A program made the translations under genes and the position numbers. From Paenisporosarcina sp. OV554 (GTDB lineage Bacteria > Bacillota > Bacilli > Bacillales_A > Planococcaceae): 64,000 bases of DNA. The stretch lies in the NCBI RefSeq assembly GCF_003058165.1, contig NZ_QBUC01000012.1:1-64000 (forward strand), read 5' to 3'. Numbering within the stretch: the stretch's first letter is position 1; the number at the start of each line of letters is the position of its first letter. Below are positions 14,177 to 22,853 of this stretch, piece after piece. The notes under the pieces are model-generated. The model saw only the letters and a list, made by a program, of their open reading frames with translations. It had not been told where the DNA came from and searched no databases.

Positions 14177-14815
14177 TTAATTACTTCTAGCCAGGCGTTT
14201 TTCCAAGTATCCTACGCCAAAACTTAAAGGTATGGTTAAAATCAAATAAAACAAGCCTACAAAAATATACGTATCAAAAGTGACGAATGTACTCGCAGAA
14301 ATTAAATCACCTTGATACATTAAGTCTCCTCCTGCTACTACAGCTAACAAGGATGAATTCTTAACCAAATTGATAAATTGGTTGCCCAAAGGTGGAATAA
14401 CAATTTTAACTGCTTGCGGTAGAATAACCATTCTCATTGCCTGTCCATAAGTTAATCCTGAAGAACGGGCAGCTTCCATTTGACCTCTTGGAACAGACAT
14501 AATTCCAGCACGTATCGCTTCTGCAATAAAAGCCGCAGTGTAAACAGTCAATCCTATTATACCTGCAGCCATTCCACCAAAATTCCCAGCTAAGTACGTA
14601 AAAAACACGATAACTAACACTGGAATATTACGGATAAATTCTACATAAGTTGTGCCAATCCAGTTTATCGGTTTAAATGGTGCGATTCGCATGACTGCAA
14701 TAAGAGTTCCCAAAATAAAACTGCAGATTAACGCAATAAAACTGGCAATAAGAGTTACTTTAAAACCTTCCAAAAATGCATCCATATTATCCGTTAAAAT
14801 CGAGAAATCCAGCAA
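14177..14815 (-). CDS. glnM: Glutamine ABC transporter permease GlnM
   Basis: This second HisMQ-type permease of the operon (212 aa) carries the EAA loop AGIMSVPRGQMEAARSSGLTYG followed by ILPQAVKIVIPPLGNQFINLVKNSSL. The start is a TTG codon at 14815 with GGAGG exactly 7 nt upstream; no ATG gives a better fit. It pairs with GlnP as a heterodimeric channel. A stem-loop (14835-14884) separates it from the binding-protein gene upstream, so permease expression is probably set below that of GlnH. Confidence 0.88.
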   Translation of the reverse strand: MLDFSILTDNMDAFLEGFKVTLIASFIALICSFILGTLIAVMRIAPFKPINWIGTTYVEFIRNIPVLVIVFFTYLAGNFGGMAAGIIGLTVYTAAFIAEAIRAGIMSVPRGQMEAARSSGLTYGQAMRMVILPQAVKIVIPPLGNQFINLVKNSSLLAVVAGGDLMYQGDLISASTFVTFDTYIFVGLFYLILTIPLSFGVGYLEKRLARSN

Positions 14816-14834
14816 ACGATCTCCTCCTAATTAA

Positions 14835-14884
14835 TCAGGATGAGCAAATCCGTAAATGCACTTACGGACAACTGCCCATCCTGA
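14835..14884 (-). terminator. Stem-loop between glnH and glnM
   Basis: A nested hairpin has outer arms TCAGGATG / CATCCTGA and inner arms CCGTAA / TTACGG. It lacks a strong U-tract, so it is more likely an attenuating or 3'-stabilising structure that favours glnH mRNA. Confidence 0.65.
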
Positions 14885-14904
14885 CGAGAAAACTTTATAA
14901 AATA

Positions 14905-15708
14905 TTATTCTTTTATCCATTTATCTTTAATTTCATCGTACTTCCCTGAATCTTTCAGGCTTTTCAATGCTTTGTTTAATTCATCAACAAGTTCTTTATT
15001 ACCTTTTTTAACGGCAATACCATAAGGCTCTTCAGTGAACGTTCCGCCGACAAGCTCAAATGATGGATCTTCTTCGGCCATACCATAAAGGATTGAATCA
15101 TCTGTAGTAAGAGCATCACCTTTATTTGACTTCAATGCCGTAAATGCTTCAGCATAGTTTTCGAATTCAAGAACTTTAGCTTCTGGAGCTTTTTCACGAA
15201 TATTTACAGCTGATGTTGAACCTTTTACAGCAAGGACAGTTGTATCTTTTGATAAGTCTTCAATACCTTGAACTTTACTTCCCTTTTCCACAAGCAGTGA
15301 TTGACCAGCATCAAAATATACATCAGTGAAATCTACTTCTTTTTTACGCTCTTCATTAATTGTCATCGTAGCAACTACTGCATCAATTTTACCGTTATTC
15401 AATAGTCCTACTCGAGTTTTTGATGTAACCTCTTTGTACTCAGGCTTTACATCTGGACCAAACATTTCCTCTGCTAGTGCTTTAGAAAGATCAATATCAA
15501 ATCCCTCTACATCACCAGTTGAAGGATTTTTCAATCCAAACAAACGAGTATCATATTTCACACCAAAAACAATCTTTTTATCTTCTTTGATTTGAGCTAG
15601 CACATCTTTATCTTCTTGTGCATCATCGCCCCCACCACAACCAACAAGAAAAGCAGCAGCTACTGTAGATACGAAAGCCATTTTTAATAATTTTTTTGTT
15701 TTAAACAT
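14905..15708 (-). CDS. glnH: Glutamine-binding lipoprotein GlnH
   Basis: This 267-residue extracellular solute-binding protein has a lipoprotein signal peptide. The lipobox FLVGC makes Cys24 the lipidated residue, followed by GGGDDAQEDKD. The mature part is a family-3 binding fold: IVFGVKYDTRLFGLKNP, the signature EGFDIDLSKALAEEMFG, ligand-contact region VVATMTINEERKKEVDFTDVYF, and VKGSTSAVNI. It would capture glutamine or a related polar amino acid and deliver it to GlnMP. It is the second gene of the operon, 15 bp after glnQ, and is followed by a hairpin. Confidence 0.88.
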   Translation of the reverse strand: MFKTKKLLKMAFVSTVAAAFLVGCGGGDDAQEDKDVLAQIKEDKKIVFGVKYDTRLFGLKNPSTGDVEGFDIDLSKALAEEMFGPDVKPEYKEVTSKTRVGLLNNGKIDAVVATMTINEERKKEVDFTDVYFDAGQSLLVEKGSKVQGIEDLSKDTTVLAVKGSTSAVNIREKAPEAKVLEFENYAEAFTALKSNKGDALTTDDSILYGMAEEDPSFELVGGTFTEEPYGIAVKKGNKELVDELNKALKSLKDSGKYDEIKDKWIKE

Positions 15709-15723
15709 TCCTTTTTCCCCCTA

Positions 15724-16452
15724 TTAGTGATTTAATATACGGCTTAAAAATAGTCGAGCCCGTTCTTCACGGGGATTCTCGAAAAATTCAGCCGGAACTG
15801 CTTCTTCCAATATTCTACCTTCATCCATAAAGACGATTCGGTCTGCAACTTCTTTAGCAAAACCCATTTCATGTGTAACGACAACCATCGTCATTCCTTC
15901 TTTTGCAAGGGCTTTCATTACGTCTAAAACCTCGCCAATCATTTCTGGATCTAAAGCAGAAGTTGGTTCATCGAAAAGCATAATTTCTGGCTTCATTACC
16001 AGACCGCGAGCAATTGCCACACGTTGTTGTTGCCCCCCAGATAGCTGGGAAGGATAAGATTCGGCCTTATCTGAAATCCCTACTTTTTCGAGATAATACA
16101 TAGCCGTCTCTTTTGCTTCTTTCACGCTTTGTCCCAATACTTTCATTGGGGCTAGAGTGATATTTTCAAGCACCTTTTTGTGTGGATATAAATAAAAATG
16201 CTGAAAAATCATACCAATATTACGTCTAAGCTTATTAATATCGGTTTTTTTATCTCCTACTGAAACTCCATTTACAGTGAGAGTTCCCTCAGAGATGGTT
16301 TCTAAATGATTCATGCAACGTAATAAAGTACTTTTTCCTGAACCAGAAGGACCTACTACAACCACTACTTCGCCCTTATTAATTTTCAAATTAATATCTT
16401 TTAAAACTTGAAAATCACCATAAAACTTATTTACTTGCTTAAACTCAATCAT
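15724..16452 (-). CDS. glnQ: Glutamine ABC transporter ATPase GlnQ
   Basis: This 242-residue ATPase of the polar amino-acid uptake family has Walker [10 protein letters not shown] (about 33-41), Q-loop [14 protein letters not shown], signature [15 protein letters not shown], Walker [15 protein letters not shown] and switch His in VVTHEMGF. It energises import through GlnM/GlnP. It is the first gene of the operon; a promoter with consensus spacing lies at 16521-16549. I did not find a convincing TnrA/GlnR box (TGTNAN7TNACA) upstream, although the B. subtilis operon is nitrogen-controlled. Confidence 0.9.
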   Translation of the reverse strand: MIEFKQVNKFYGDFQVLKDINLKINKGEVVVVVGPSGSGKSTLLRCMNHLETISEGTLTVNGVSVGDKKTDINKLRRNIGMIFQHFYLYPHKKVLENITLAPMKVLGQSVKEAKETAMYYLEKVGISDKAESYPSQLSGGQQQRVAIARGLVMKPEIMLFDEPTSALDPEMIGEVLDVMKALAKEGMTMVVVTHEMGFAKEVADRIVFMDEGRILEEAVPAEFFENPREERARLFLSRILNH

Positions 16453-16520
16453 TTTTTACCTCCTATTTCAAACAATTACTCTATGTATTTTGCTTATTAA
16501 AAATTTTCGGAATCTATTTA

Positions 16521-16549
16521 ATTATATTCATACTTTTCGACATAGTCAA
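16521..16549 (-). promoter_or_regulatory. Sigma-A promoter of glnQHMP
   Basis: Minus-strand TTGACT (16544-16549) and TATAAT (16521-16526) have a 17-bp spacer, followed by a leader of about 60 nt before the glnQ ATG. Confidence 0.7.
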
Positions 16550-16569
16550 ACAAGGCTATATAATCAGTC

Positions 16570-16788
16570 TTCTTAATAGTGCGAAATTTTGAAGCATTTA
16601 CAGATAAAACAATTACAACTTTTGAAGATTTCGAAGGACACTTAGCAACATGTCGTTCTTAAGGTTATACAGAAGGTAATAATAAAATAGAAGTAGGGCT
16701 ACGTTCAATTGCTGCACCAATTTTCAATAGAAAAGGTGAGACAATTGCAGCCATGAATGCAAAATTAATATTGCTGAAAACACTATAA
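16570..16788 (+). pseudogene. Remnant of an IclR-family regulator
   Basis: Plus-strand translation gives TTFEDFEGHLATCRS, a TAA stop, then GYTEGNNKIEVGLRSIAAPI and FNRKGETIAAMNAKLIL. This matches the effector-domain C-terminus of IclR regulators (the RGYA...E...G.RSIA.PI...G..VAA.N signature). The N-terminal helix-turn-helix is gone, there is an internal stop and no start. It is a decayed gene fragment between glnQ and a small membrane-protein gene, with no neighbouring catabolic genes left. Confidence 0.7.
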
Positions 16789-16912
16789 TCGTACTTTTCT
16801 TCACAAATTTATCTCCCTATTGTTTATTTAGGTAGCTACCCTTACACTAAACATAACTCATTTTTTCAAAATAATGTATATATTATTCAAAAAATGGAAG
16901 GAGTGATTTTTT

Positions 16913-17149
16913 ATGTTTAGACGTACCCCTGAAAAACAGAGTAATTATGTTTGGAGCATTCTCCTGGTTGCCATTCTTTTAATTGTAATAACGCAATGGT
17001 TTCCTATAGCATATTTTGCAGCTTTCGCTTTATTTTTAGTAGGATTTCTAGGCTATAAACCTACCAAAAAAGATGTTTTTCTGGATATTTTAGGATTGAT
17101 ATTATTAGTGGGTTTGCTTTTTTTAATACATTTCTTATTTTTTATATAA
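16913..17149 (+). CDS. Small hydrophobic membrane protein
   Basis: This 78-residue protein has a short basic N-terminus (MFRRTPEKQSNY) and two or three closely spaced membrane helices (about 13-29, 31-47 and 56-78), linked by the positively charged turn GYKPTKKD. No domain is recognised. GGAAGGAG lies about 9 nt before the ATG, and an ATCCAGC-family terminator follows directly, so it is a genuine single-gene unit. It lies next to the second tlp gene; a spore or envelope role is possible but unsupported. Confidence 0.65.
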   Translation: MFRRTPEKQSNYVWSILLVAILLIVITQWFPIAYFAAFALFLVGFLGYKPTKKDVFLDILGLILLVGLLFLIHFLFFI

Positions 17150-17151
17150 GA

Positions 17152-17188
17152 AAGAGAATCCAGCAAATTACTGCTGGATTCTCTTGTT
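17152..17188 (+). terminator. Terminator, ATCCAGC family
   Basis: The stem GAGAATCCAGCA / TGCTGGATTCTC with a 6-base loop is followed by TTGTT. It lies 3 bp after the small membrane-protein gene and may also end the convergent tlp gene. Confidence 0.88.
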
Positions 17189-17239
17189 AATATCTACACT
17201 TGTTACTTTTGGAATTTCACATTTAAAAATTATCTTTAC

Positions 17240-17473
17240 TTATAAATTCCCGTTCTTTCGATCTGTAGCTTCATCAACTACTTCTTCTCGCAATCCTTTA
17301 ATGCTTTCTTTACGGCGAGCATTTTTTTCCCTGATTGCTTCAATTTCTTTTCCATCACTAAAAGCCATTGTTTCTTCAGCAGCTTCCATATTAGCAATTG
17401 TGTTTTTTATTGTATCTTGGATCTTTTCAACATTATCAGAACGGTCATCAGGCTTCGGGGTATTTCTTGTCAT
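17240..17473 (-). CDS. tlp: Small acid-soluble spore protein Tlp, paralogue 2
   Basis: This 77-residue protein matches the family closely: DDRSDNVEKIQDTIKNTIAN, MEAAEETMAFSDGKE, IREKNARRKESIKGLRE and a terminal DRKNGNL. It is a forespore SASP made late in sporulation. GGAGGG lies about 8 nt before the ATG. The conserved upstream block at 17508-17530 is shared with paralogue 1. This is the canonical copy of the two; the 11438 copy is the diverged one. Confidence 0.93.
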   Translation of the reverse strand: MTRNTPKPDDRSDNVEKIQDTIKNTIANMEAAEETMAFSDGKEIEAIREKNARRKESIKGLREEVVDEATDRKNGNL

Positions 17474-17507
17474 TAATTTCCCTCCTTCATTTTATAAAAT
17501 CATACAA

Positions 17508-17530
17508 GAAATAGTTTCCCCAATTTCATC
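17508..17530 (-). promoter_or_regulatory. Block shared by both tlp promoters
   Basis: TGAAATTGGGGAAACTAT on the minus strand is nearly the same as the 11693-11711 block and sits at the same distance from the start codon. It is a candidate forespore (sigma-G) -10 region. Confidence 0.4.
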
Positions 17531-17562
17531 AAATGTATTTATGAATACTTTTGAATAACAAA

Positions 17563-17592
17563 TAATCCAGCACTGACTTAGCTGCTGGATGA
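17563..17592 (-). terminator. Terminator of dsdA (ATCCAGC family)
   Basis: The stem ATCCAGCA / TGCTGGAT (17565-17572 with 17583-17590) lies 48 bp beyond the dsdA stop. It is shorter than the other members of the family. Confidence 0.65.
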
Positions 17593-17639
17593 CACATTTT
17601 ATCTCCAAATTATGTTTGTAGAACTTGAAATCAATCAGA

Positions 17640-18968
17640 TCAAATAAAACTCTTTCCTTTCTTATAAAACCCTTCCATGTCGCCTTTTGGCACTAGAGCA
17701 CCACCCGTTGCCCAGACGATGTGTGTTGCTTGTGAAGTATCCAAAGTATGTTGTTGTACATAATTTGACGCTAAGATTCTCCCTGGACCATCTAGACCTG
17801 CTGCAGCAGAAGGTTCCAAAAAGATTCCATCACTATCTGCAAGGATCGCTAAGTATTTAAATAACTCGTCATCTTCGATTGTATAAATACCGCTTACCAA
17901 TTTTTCACTAATGGATGAGGCAAAACATGAAGGTCTTCCTACAGCTAGGCCGTCCCCTTCAGTTAGATTGTCTATTCCAAAATCCTGAACACACACTTTT
18001 TCCTTTTCACCAGTTAACAACCCTATTAACACAGCTGGTGAATGAGTAGGCTCTACAAAGAAACAATGAACATGGTCACCAAAGACTTGTTTCAACCCGA
18101 ATGCAATCCCACCTGGAGAACCTCCGACGCCACAAGGCAAGTAAACAAATAAAGGATGCTCTGCGTCAACAAGTACCTTTTCTTCTTCAAGTTGTTTTTG
18201 AAGTCGAATAGCTGCCACACTATAACCTAAAAATAAGTGTTTTGAATTTTCATCATCCACAAAATATCCATTTACACTCCCAATGGTTTGCTGTCTGCCA
18301 GTGAAGATAGCTTCCCCAAAATCACCTTTAAACTCATGAACTGTTGCTCCTTTTGACCTCAATAAGTCCTTCTTCCACTGCTTTGCATCAGCTGACATGT
18401 AAACGGATACGTGAAAACCAAGCTTTGAACCAATAATGCCGATACTTAAACCTAAATTACCTGTTGAGCCAACACCTATTGTAAATTGCTTGAAAAACTC
18501 TTTAAATTTATTACTTGAAAATACGATATAATCATCATCTTGGTTAACTAATCCCGCTTCAATGGCTAATTTTTCAGCATAATAAAGGACCTCATAGACA
18601 CCGCCTCGTGCTTTTATCGAGCCCGCAATTGGCAGTTCGTTATCACATTTTAAATAAAGATTACCTTGTATGTTGGTATGGTGTATAAGGTTAAGCTTAT
18701 CTTTACTATTTGTTATTTTTCTTAGAGGCGATTCAATGATTCCCTTCGCCTTTTCCGTTTCGGGAAATTCATTGGCCAAGAATGGAGCAAAACGCTGCCA
18801 TAAGCGAGCTGCATCTTCCATATCTTCTTTGTTTACTGCCATAGGCGATAATTGATTCATCTTTTTCAGAGAAGGATTCAACCACACAACTGGTTCCAAA
18901 TTAATAATATGTTTTAAAAGTGGATATGTTTGTATCCATTTATCTATTTCCTTTTGTTCAAAGACCAT
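17640..18968 (-). CDS. dsdA: D-serine ammonia-lyase
   Basis: This 442-residue PLP-dependent enzyme converts D-serine to pyruvate and ammonia. The PLP-binding Lys is in the family-specific segment ELPIAGSIKARGGVYEVL (Lys at about 119). The glycine-rich phosphate loop VGSTGNLGLSIGIIG and the C-terminal ATGGALVPKGDME region are conserved, and the length equals that of E. coli DsdA. It would detoxify or use D-serine. No dsdC-type regulator or dsdX permease is adjacent. The DUF402 gene lies 39 bp upstream on the same strand, so the two may be transcribed together. Confidence 0.93.
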   Translation of the reverse strand: MVFEQKEIDKWIQTYPLLKHIINLEPVVWLNPSLKKMNQLSPMAVNKEDMEDAARLWQRFAPFLANEFPETEKAKGIIESPLRKITNSKDKLNLIHHTNIQGNLYLKCDNELPIAGSIKARGGVYEVLYYAEKLAIEAGLVNQDDDYIVFSSNKFKEFFKQFTIGVGSTGNLGLSIGIIGSKLGFHVSVYMSADAKQWKKDLLRSKGATVHEFKGDFGEAIFTGRQQTIGSVNGYFVDDENSKHLFLGYSVAAIRLQKQLEEEKVLVDAEHPLFVYLPCGVGGSPGGIAFGLKQVFGDHVHCFFVEPTHSPAVLIGLLTGEKEKVCVQDFGIDNLTEGDGLAVGRPSCFASSISEKLVSGIYTIEDDELFKYLAILADSDGIFLEPSAAAGLDGPGRILASNYVQQHTLDTSQATHIVWATGGALVPKGDMEGFYKKGKSFI

Positions 18969-19007
18969 GTTCTACATCCTTTCTCGGCGTCAACAAAGAA
19001 TTACTAG

Positions 19008-19556
19008 TTAATTTAGTAATTTTAACAATTGATCTTTATGAGTATTCGACATCTCAAGTAAACTAAAGTTCCCTTGTTTAATTAATTCCATTACATCATT
19101 TGTTTCTGCCCATGCCATATTGTATAAATAGTCATCAATTATTCCTTTGGACAGAGCTTCTTCTAGTTCATCAATATCTTTTTGAATGACTCTACCCGAT
19201 GGTAGAACGATAATATCCAAATATAAATCATCCAACCATGGGACATTATTTTTGATGCCATTTCTATAGCAAATATCAATGTACCACTGAACAATTTCAC
19301 CTTTATCATTAAACATGGTTGTAACAGAATGATGTTTATTCGTGGGAAAGTGTTGAAGCCAAATATACCCATCATCCACGATACAAAATTTTTCTTCTCC
19401 ATATTTAGTAGATAAAGGTGCCGCAACTTTATTAACTTTTATTAAAGTTACATATCCTTTGAATTCTTTAGTATCAAAAAATGATTGCGTATAATCTCTA
19501 TCAATAACTCGTTTCCATTCTGAGCGATCACCGTATTTCCTTTTCAATACATACAC
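19008..19556 (-). CDS. DUF402 nucleoside phosphatase-like protein
   Basis: This 182-residue DUF402-domain protein belongs to a beta-barrel family that includes Bacillus YgaC/Ntdp (nucleoside tri- and diphosphatase) and actinobacterial FomD. Conserved family residues fall in EEKFCIVDDGYIWLQHFP, VQWYIDICYRNGI and WLDDLYLDIIVLPSG (the metal-binding Asp cluster). It probably hydrolyses a nucleotide pyrophosphate bond with a divalent metal, but substrate and role are inferred. It begins a minus-strand unit that dsdA may share and is divergent from the aldo/keto reductase gene. Confidence 0.8.
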   Translation of the reverse strand: MYVLKRKYGDRSEWKRVIDRDYTQSFFDTKEFKGYVTLIKVNKVAAPLSTKYGEEKFCIVDDGYIWLQHFPTNKHHSVTTMFNDKGEIVQWYIDICYRNGIKNNVPWLDDLYLDIIVLPSGRVIQKDIDELEEALSKGIIDDYLYNMAWAETNDVMELIKQGNFSLLEMSNTHKDQLLKLLN

Positions 19557-19763
19557 CCTCCAAATAAAACTACCTATCCTAATTATACCAATTAATATGT
19601 TCAGTTATAACAATGTTTAGGACTCTCGACAAATAATCGAGAAATGAACAAGATTTTCTTCTTTTGAATATTGTATTCTTCTCTCTGCCATTATTGACCA
19701 AATTGTGTTACGTTAATCGTGAACATATATCTCAACAATTCTAATCAAATTGGAGGAAAAATA

Positions 19764-20666
19764 ATGCAACGTGTAGAACTTTATGAAGATTTATCTTTTT
19801 CAAGAATCATTCATGGTTTATGGAGGTTATCAGAGTGGGATATGTCAAATGAAGAAGTGCTTTTACTCATTGAAGATTGCTTAAAAGCCGGTATTACAAC
19901 ATTTGATCATGCAGATATTTATGGTAATTATACATGTGAGAAAAAATTTGGAGATGCCCTTGCATTGAAACCAGAGCTTCGAAAAGAAATGGAAATTATA
20001 ACGAAATGCGGCATTAAACTTGTTTCTAATAATCGACCACAACACAGTGTTAAATCATATGATACGAGTAAAGAGCATATTATTGCGTCAGTAAATCAGT
20101 CACTTCAAAACTTACAAACTGATTATATAGATGTTCTCCTTATCCATCGACCAGATCCTTTTATGGACCCTGCAAAAGTAGCAGAAGCATTCACTCAGCT
20201 GAAAATCGAAGGTAAAGTTCGTCAGTTTGGTGTCTCGAATTTTAAACGTTCACAATATAAAATGCTTCAGTCTTATTTAGATTTCCCATTAATCACAAAT
20301 CAAATTGAGCTTTCTGCTTATCAACTAGAGAACTTCGAGGATGGCACGCTAGATCTATGCCAAGAAGAAAGAATTACTCCGATGGCTTGGTCACCTCTAG
20401 CAGGAGGAAGTATTTTCTCTTCTAATGATTCAAGAGCGAAGAATTTGCGTGATACGTTGGAGCGAATTGCTGGTGAAATCGGCGCACACGGAATTGACGA
20501 AGTTCTATATGCATGGTTATTAAGTCATCCTGCAAATATTATGCCGATTGTTGGTTCCGGTAAAATGGATCGGATTGAGTCCGCAATACGATCATTAGAT
20601 TTAACATTATCAAGAGATCAGTGGTTTGAGATCTTGCAAGTTTCGATGGATCACGAAATAGCTTAA
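19764..20666 (+). CDS. Aldo/keto reductase (YcsN-like)
   Basis: This 300-residue NADPH-dependent oxidoreductase has a TIM-barrel fold. The catalytic tetrad is visible: Asp and Tyr in FDHADIYGNYTCE, Lys in EIITKCGIK and His in VLLIHRPDPF. The C-terminal cofactor loop is PIVGSGKMDRIESA. It is most like the Bacillus YcsN/E. coli YdhF group (AKR11/12-like). Substrate is unknown, probably small aldehydes or ketones. The ATG at 19764 is preferred because GGAGG lies 8 nt upstream; the frame extends to 19719 without a site. The next gene starts 46 bp downstream and is probably co-transcribed. Confidence 0.87.
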   Translation: MQRVELYEDLSFSRIIHGLWRLSEWDMSNEEVLLLIEDCLKAGITTFDHADIYGNYTCEKKFGDALALKPELRKEMEIITKCGIKLVSNNRPQHSVKSYDTSKEHIIASVNQSLQNLQTDYIDVLLIHRPDPFMDPAKVAEAFTQLKIEGKVRQFGVSNFKRSQYKMLQSYLDFPLITNQIELSAYQLENFEDGTLDLCQEERITPMAWSPLAGGSIFSSNDSRAKNLRDTLERIAGEIGAHGIDEVLYAWLLSHPANIMPIVGSGKMDRIESAIRSLDLTLSRDQWFEILQVSMDHEIA

Positions 20667-20712
20667 TTCCAAACTTTTAATAATCAAAAACACAGTGAAG
20701 GGAAATAATCAT

Positions 20713-21414
20713 TTGAAGCCTATTATAGGTATTTCTTCAAGTTTAAATGAGCATGTGCTGTCAGTCCCAATAGATTATATAAATGCTATTACCAAGTTTG
20801 GTGGTGTACCTATAATCCTCCCAAACCTTCAGGTGGATGCTATCGAATCGATTGTCGAATTACTTGATGGCTTGCTTTTAACCGGCGGTGGAGACATCGA
20901 CCCCACTTTATTTAATGAAGAGCCTCATCAAAATCTTGGAACTATTACACCTGAAAGAGATGAGTTTGAAATAGCCATCATCCAAAAAATGATGAAGCTT
21001 AATAAACCTATTTTCGGGATTTGCAGAGGTTTGCAAATTTTGAATATTGCAATTGGTGGGGATATGTATCAAGATATTTACATGCAATCGCAAAATAAAC
21101 TATTACAACATACTCAACTTGCTCCAAGGAGCCATACATCACACTTTGTTCATGTTATTGAAGGCTCGAGGCTAAGTGATATCGTCCAAGTAGAAAAGTT
21201 TAAAGTGAATAGTTTTCATCATCAAGCTGTACGTAAAATTCCTGCTGACTTTAAAGCGAGTGCAATTGCCAGTGATGGGATAATTGAAGCTTTTGAAAGT
21301 ATGAACCACAAGTTTGTCATGGGCTTACAATGGCATCCGGAGTGTTTGTTATCGAAAAACGACCACGCATCAACAGCCATTTTTGAAGCATTTATATTGT
21401 CATGTGAAAAATAA
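20713..21414 (+). CDS. Gamma-glutamyl-GABA hydrolase-like amidotransferase (PuuD type)
   Basis: This 233-residue class I glutamine-amidotransferase-fold hydrolase (peptidase C26) has the nucleophile Cys in FGICRGLQILN, the His/Glu pair in LQWHPE, and the family motif LTGGGDIDPTLF. PuuD-like enzymes release glutamate or GABA from gamma-glutamyl conjugates. The start is most likely a TTG at 20713, where GAAGGGA lies about 8 nt upstream; the GTG at 20695 has no ribosome-binding site. It follows the aldo/keto reductase and ends at a strong terminator. Confidence 0.83.
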   Translation: MKPIIGISSSLNEHVLSVPIDYINAITKFGGVPIILPNLQVDAIESIVELLDGLLLTGGGDIDPTLFNEEPHQNLGTITPERDEFEIAIIQKMMKLNKPIFGICRGLQILNIAIGGDMYQDIYMQSQNKLLQHTQLAPRSHTSHFVHVIEGSRLSDIVQVEKFKVNSFHHQAVRKIPADFKASAIASDGIIEAFESMNHKFVMGLQWHPECLLSKNDHASTAIFEAFILSCEK

Positions 21415-21438
21415 AATATTTAAAAATAATAAATTTCG

Positions 21439-21469
21439 AAAGGTCATTCTTGAATAATGGCCTTTTTTT
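21439..21469 (+). terminator. Intrinsic terminator
   Basis: The stem AAGGTCATT / AATGGCCTT is followed by seven T residues, after the PuuD-like gene. Confidence 0.88.
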
Positions 21470-21575
21470 GTTTCTTTAGACTAATATCAATATCCTCTTT
21501 ACATCATTTTCTATTCATGAAAACATGCGGAATGGGAAAACTATAAAATGTATTGAAAAAAGGAGGTATTTTGGT

Positions 21576-22568
21576 TTGAGTCGATGTCTGCAATTAACTT
21601 GTATTATGAGCGCATTTTTCTTTCTTGGTTCCTCCGTTGTTTCAGCAACAGATCAACAAACGAGAGAACAAATTTTAGATGAACGAATGGAAACTTATAC
21701 AAAATATTCCAACTTAACATTACCTTGGTATTATTTAGCAGCTGTGGATCAGTTTGAACGTAACATCCAACAAGTGCGTAATGATCTCACAAAGCGAGAA
21801 GGAACAGTTGCCATACAATTTTCTAATGATTACTGGGTTGGTGTCAACAATCCGATTAAAAATGATACTCTCTCTGCATCCATCGCCTTTTTTGATGGGA
21901 ACGGGATGGATGGAAATAATGACGGATTTGCAGATCAAAAAAATGATGACGACGTGATGCTAACCATGGCTCATTTCTTAAGCAATCACTCACATAGTGA
22001 AAAAGAATTTAAACGGGCATTAAAGGCATACTATAAGAATGAACAATCAGTTACCCAAATTATGACGATTGCGAAGATTTACGAACATTTTGAGACATTA
22101 AAATTAGATCAAAACGCCTTTCCTCTTCCAGTTAATCAAGATTATAGCTATCGAAGCACCTGGGGAGACAGAAGAGGATGGGGTGGTCGCAGAATTCATG
22201 AAGGAACTGATTTGTTTGCCTCTTATGGTGTCCCTGTGCGAGCAACCACATACGGATTAATTGAAACTAAGGGTTGGAATGAATATGGAGGTTGGCGAGT
22301 AGGTATTCGTGATGTACAAAATACGTATCATTACTTTGCTCATTTATCCAGCTTTAGCAAAGACATTAAAAAAGGCGATATCATAAAACCTGGGACAATA
22401 ATTGGTTATGTCGGTAGTACAGGATATGGGAAGAAATGGACTAGTGGTCGTTTTCCTCCCCATCTTCATTATGGGATGTATAAATATAATGGACGAACAG
22501 AATGGGCTTATGATCCTTATCCTTCACTCAAAAGATGGGAACAACAAGAACGAAAAGCTTCACGTTAA
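21576..22568 (+). CDS. lytH: L-Ala-D-Glu endopeptidase LytH, M23 family
   Basis: This secreted 330-residue zinc metallopeptidase has a signal peptide near the N-terminus (CIMSAFFFLGSSVVSA, cleavage around A-TDQQT) and a helical linker domain. A C-terminal M23 domain carries zinc ligands in HEGTD and HLHYG plus YFAHLSSF and GYVGSTGYG. Length and layout fit LytH, which trims stem peptides in the spore cortex to single L-alanine side chains. The TTG at 21576 is chosen because AGGAGG lies 8 nt before it; the frame is open to 21525 without support. Expression late in sporulation in the mother cell would be expected. Confidence 0.85.
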   Translation: MSRCLQLTCIMSAFFFLGSSVVSATDQQTREQILDERMETYTKYSNLTLPWYYLAAVDQFERNIQQVRNDLTKREGTVAIQFSNDYWVGVNNPIKNDTLSASIAFFDGNGMDGNNDGFADQKNDDDVMLTMAHFLSNHSHSEKEFKRALKAYYKNEQSVTQIMTIAKIYEHFETLKLDQNAFPLPVNQDYSYRSTWGDRRGWGGRRIHEGTDLFASYGVPVRATTYGLIETKGWNEYGGWRVGIRDVQNTYHYFAHLSSFSKDIKKGDIIKPGTIIGYVGSTGYGKKWTSGRFPPHLHYGMYKYNGRTEWAYDPYPSLKRWEQQERKASR

Positions 22569-22578
22569 ATATAAGAAA

Positions 22579-22614
22579 ATAAGGTCCAGTCGCTTGTTAG
22601 CTGCTGGATCTTTT
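22579..22614 (+). terminator. Terminator of lytH
   Basis: The stem AAGGTCCAG / CTGGATCTT with a T-tract is a diverged member of the ATCCAGC terminator family. Confidence 0.7.
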
Positions 22615-22853
22615 CTCTGTATGAACTCAATATATATTTCATGATTTTTTATTAAGAAAAGTATAACTATATAGAATATATCCTGGATTCTACTTTCCAG
22701 TATATAATAAAGTTAATATACATATATTTTAATGTACTATTGTAGTGCGATTGAGCATATGGTGTACCATTCGATTATTAAAATATTAAATTTAAAAATA
22801 GACTACGAAAGTACCATACGAATTAAAATGTAGTGCGGTTAAGGAGACGAATT

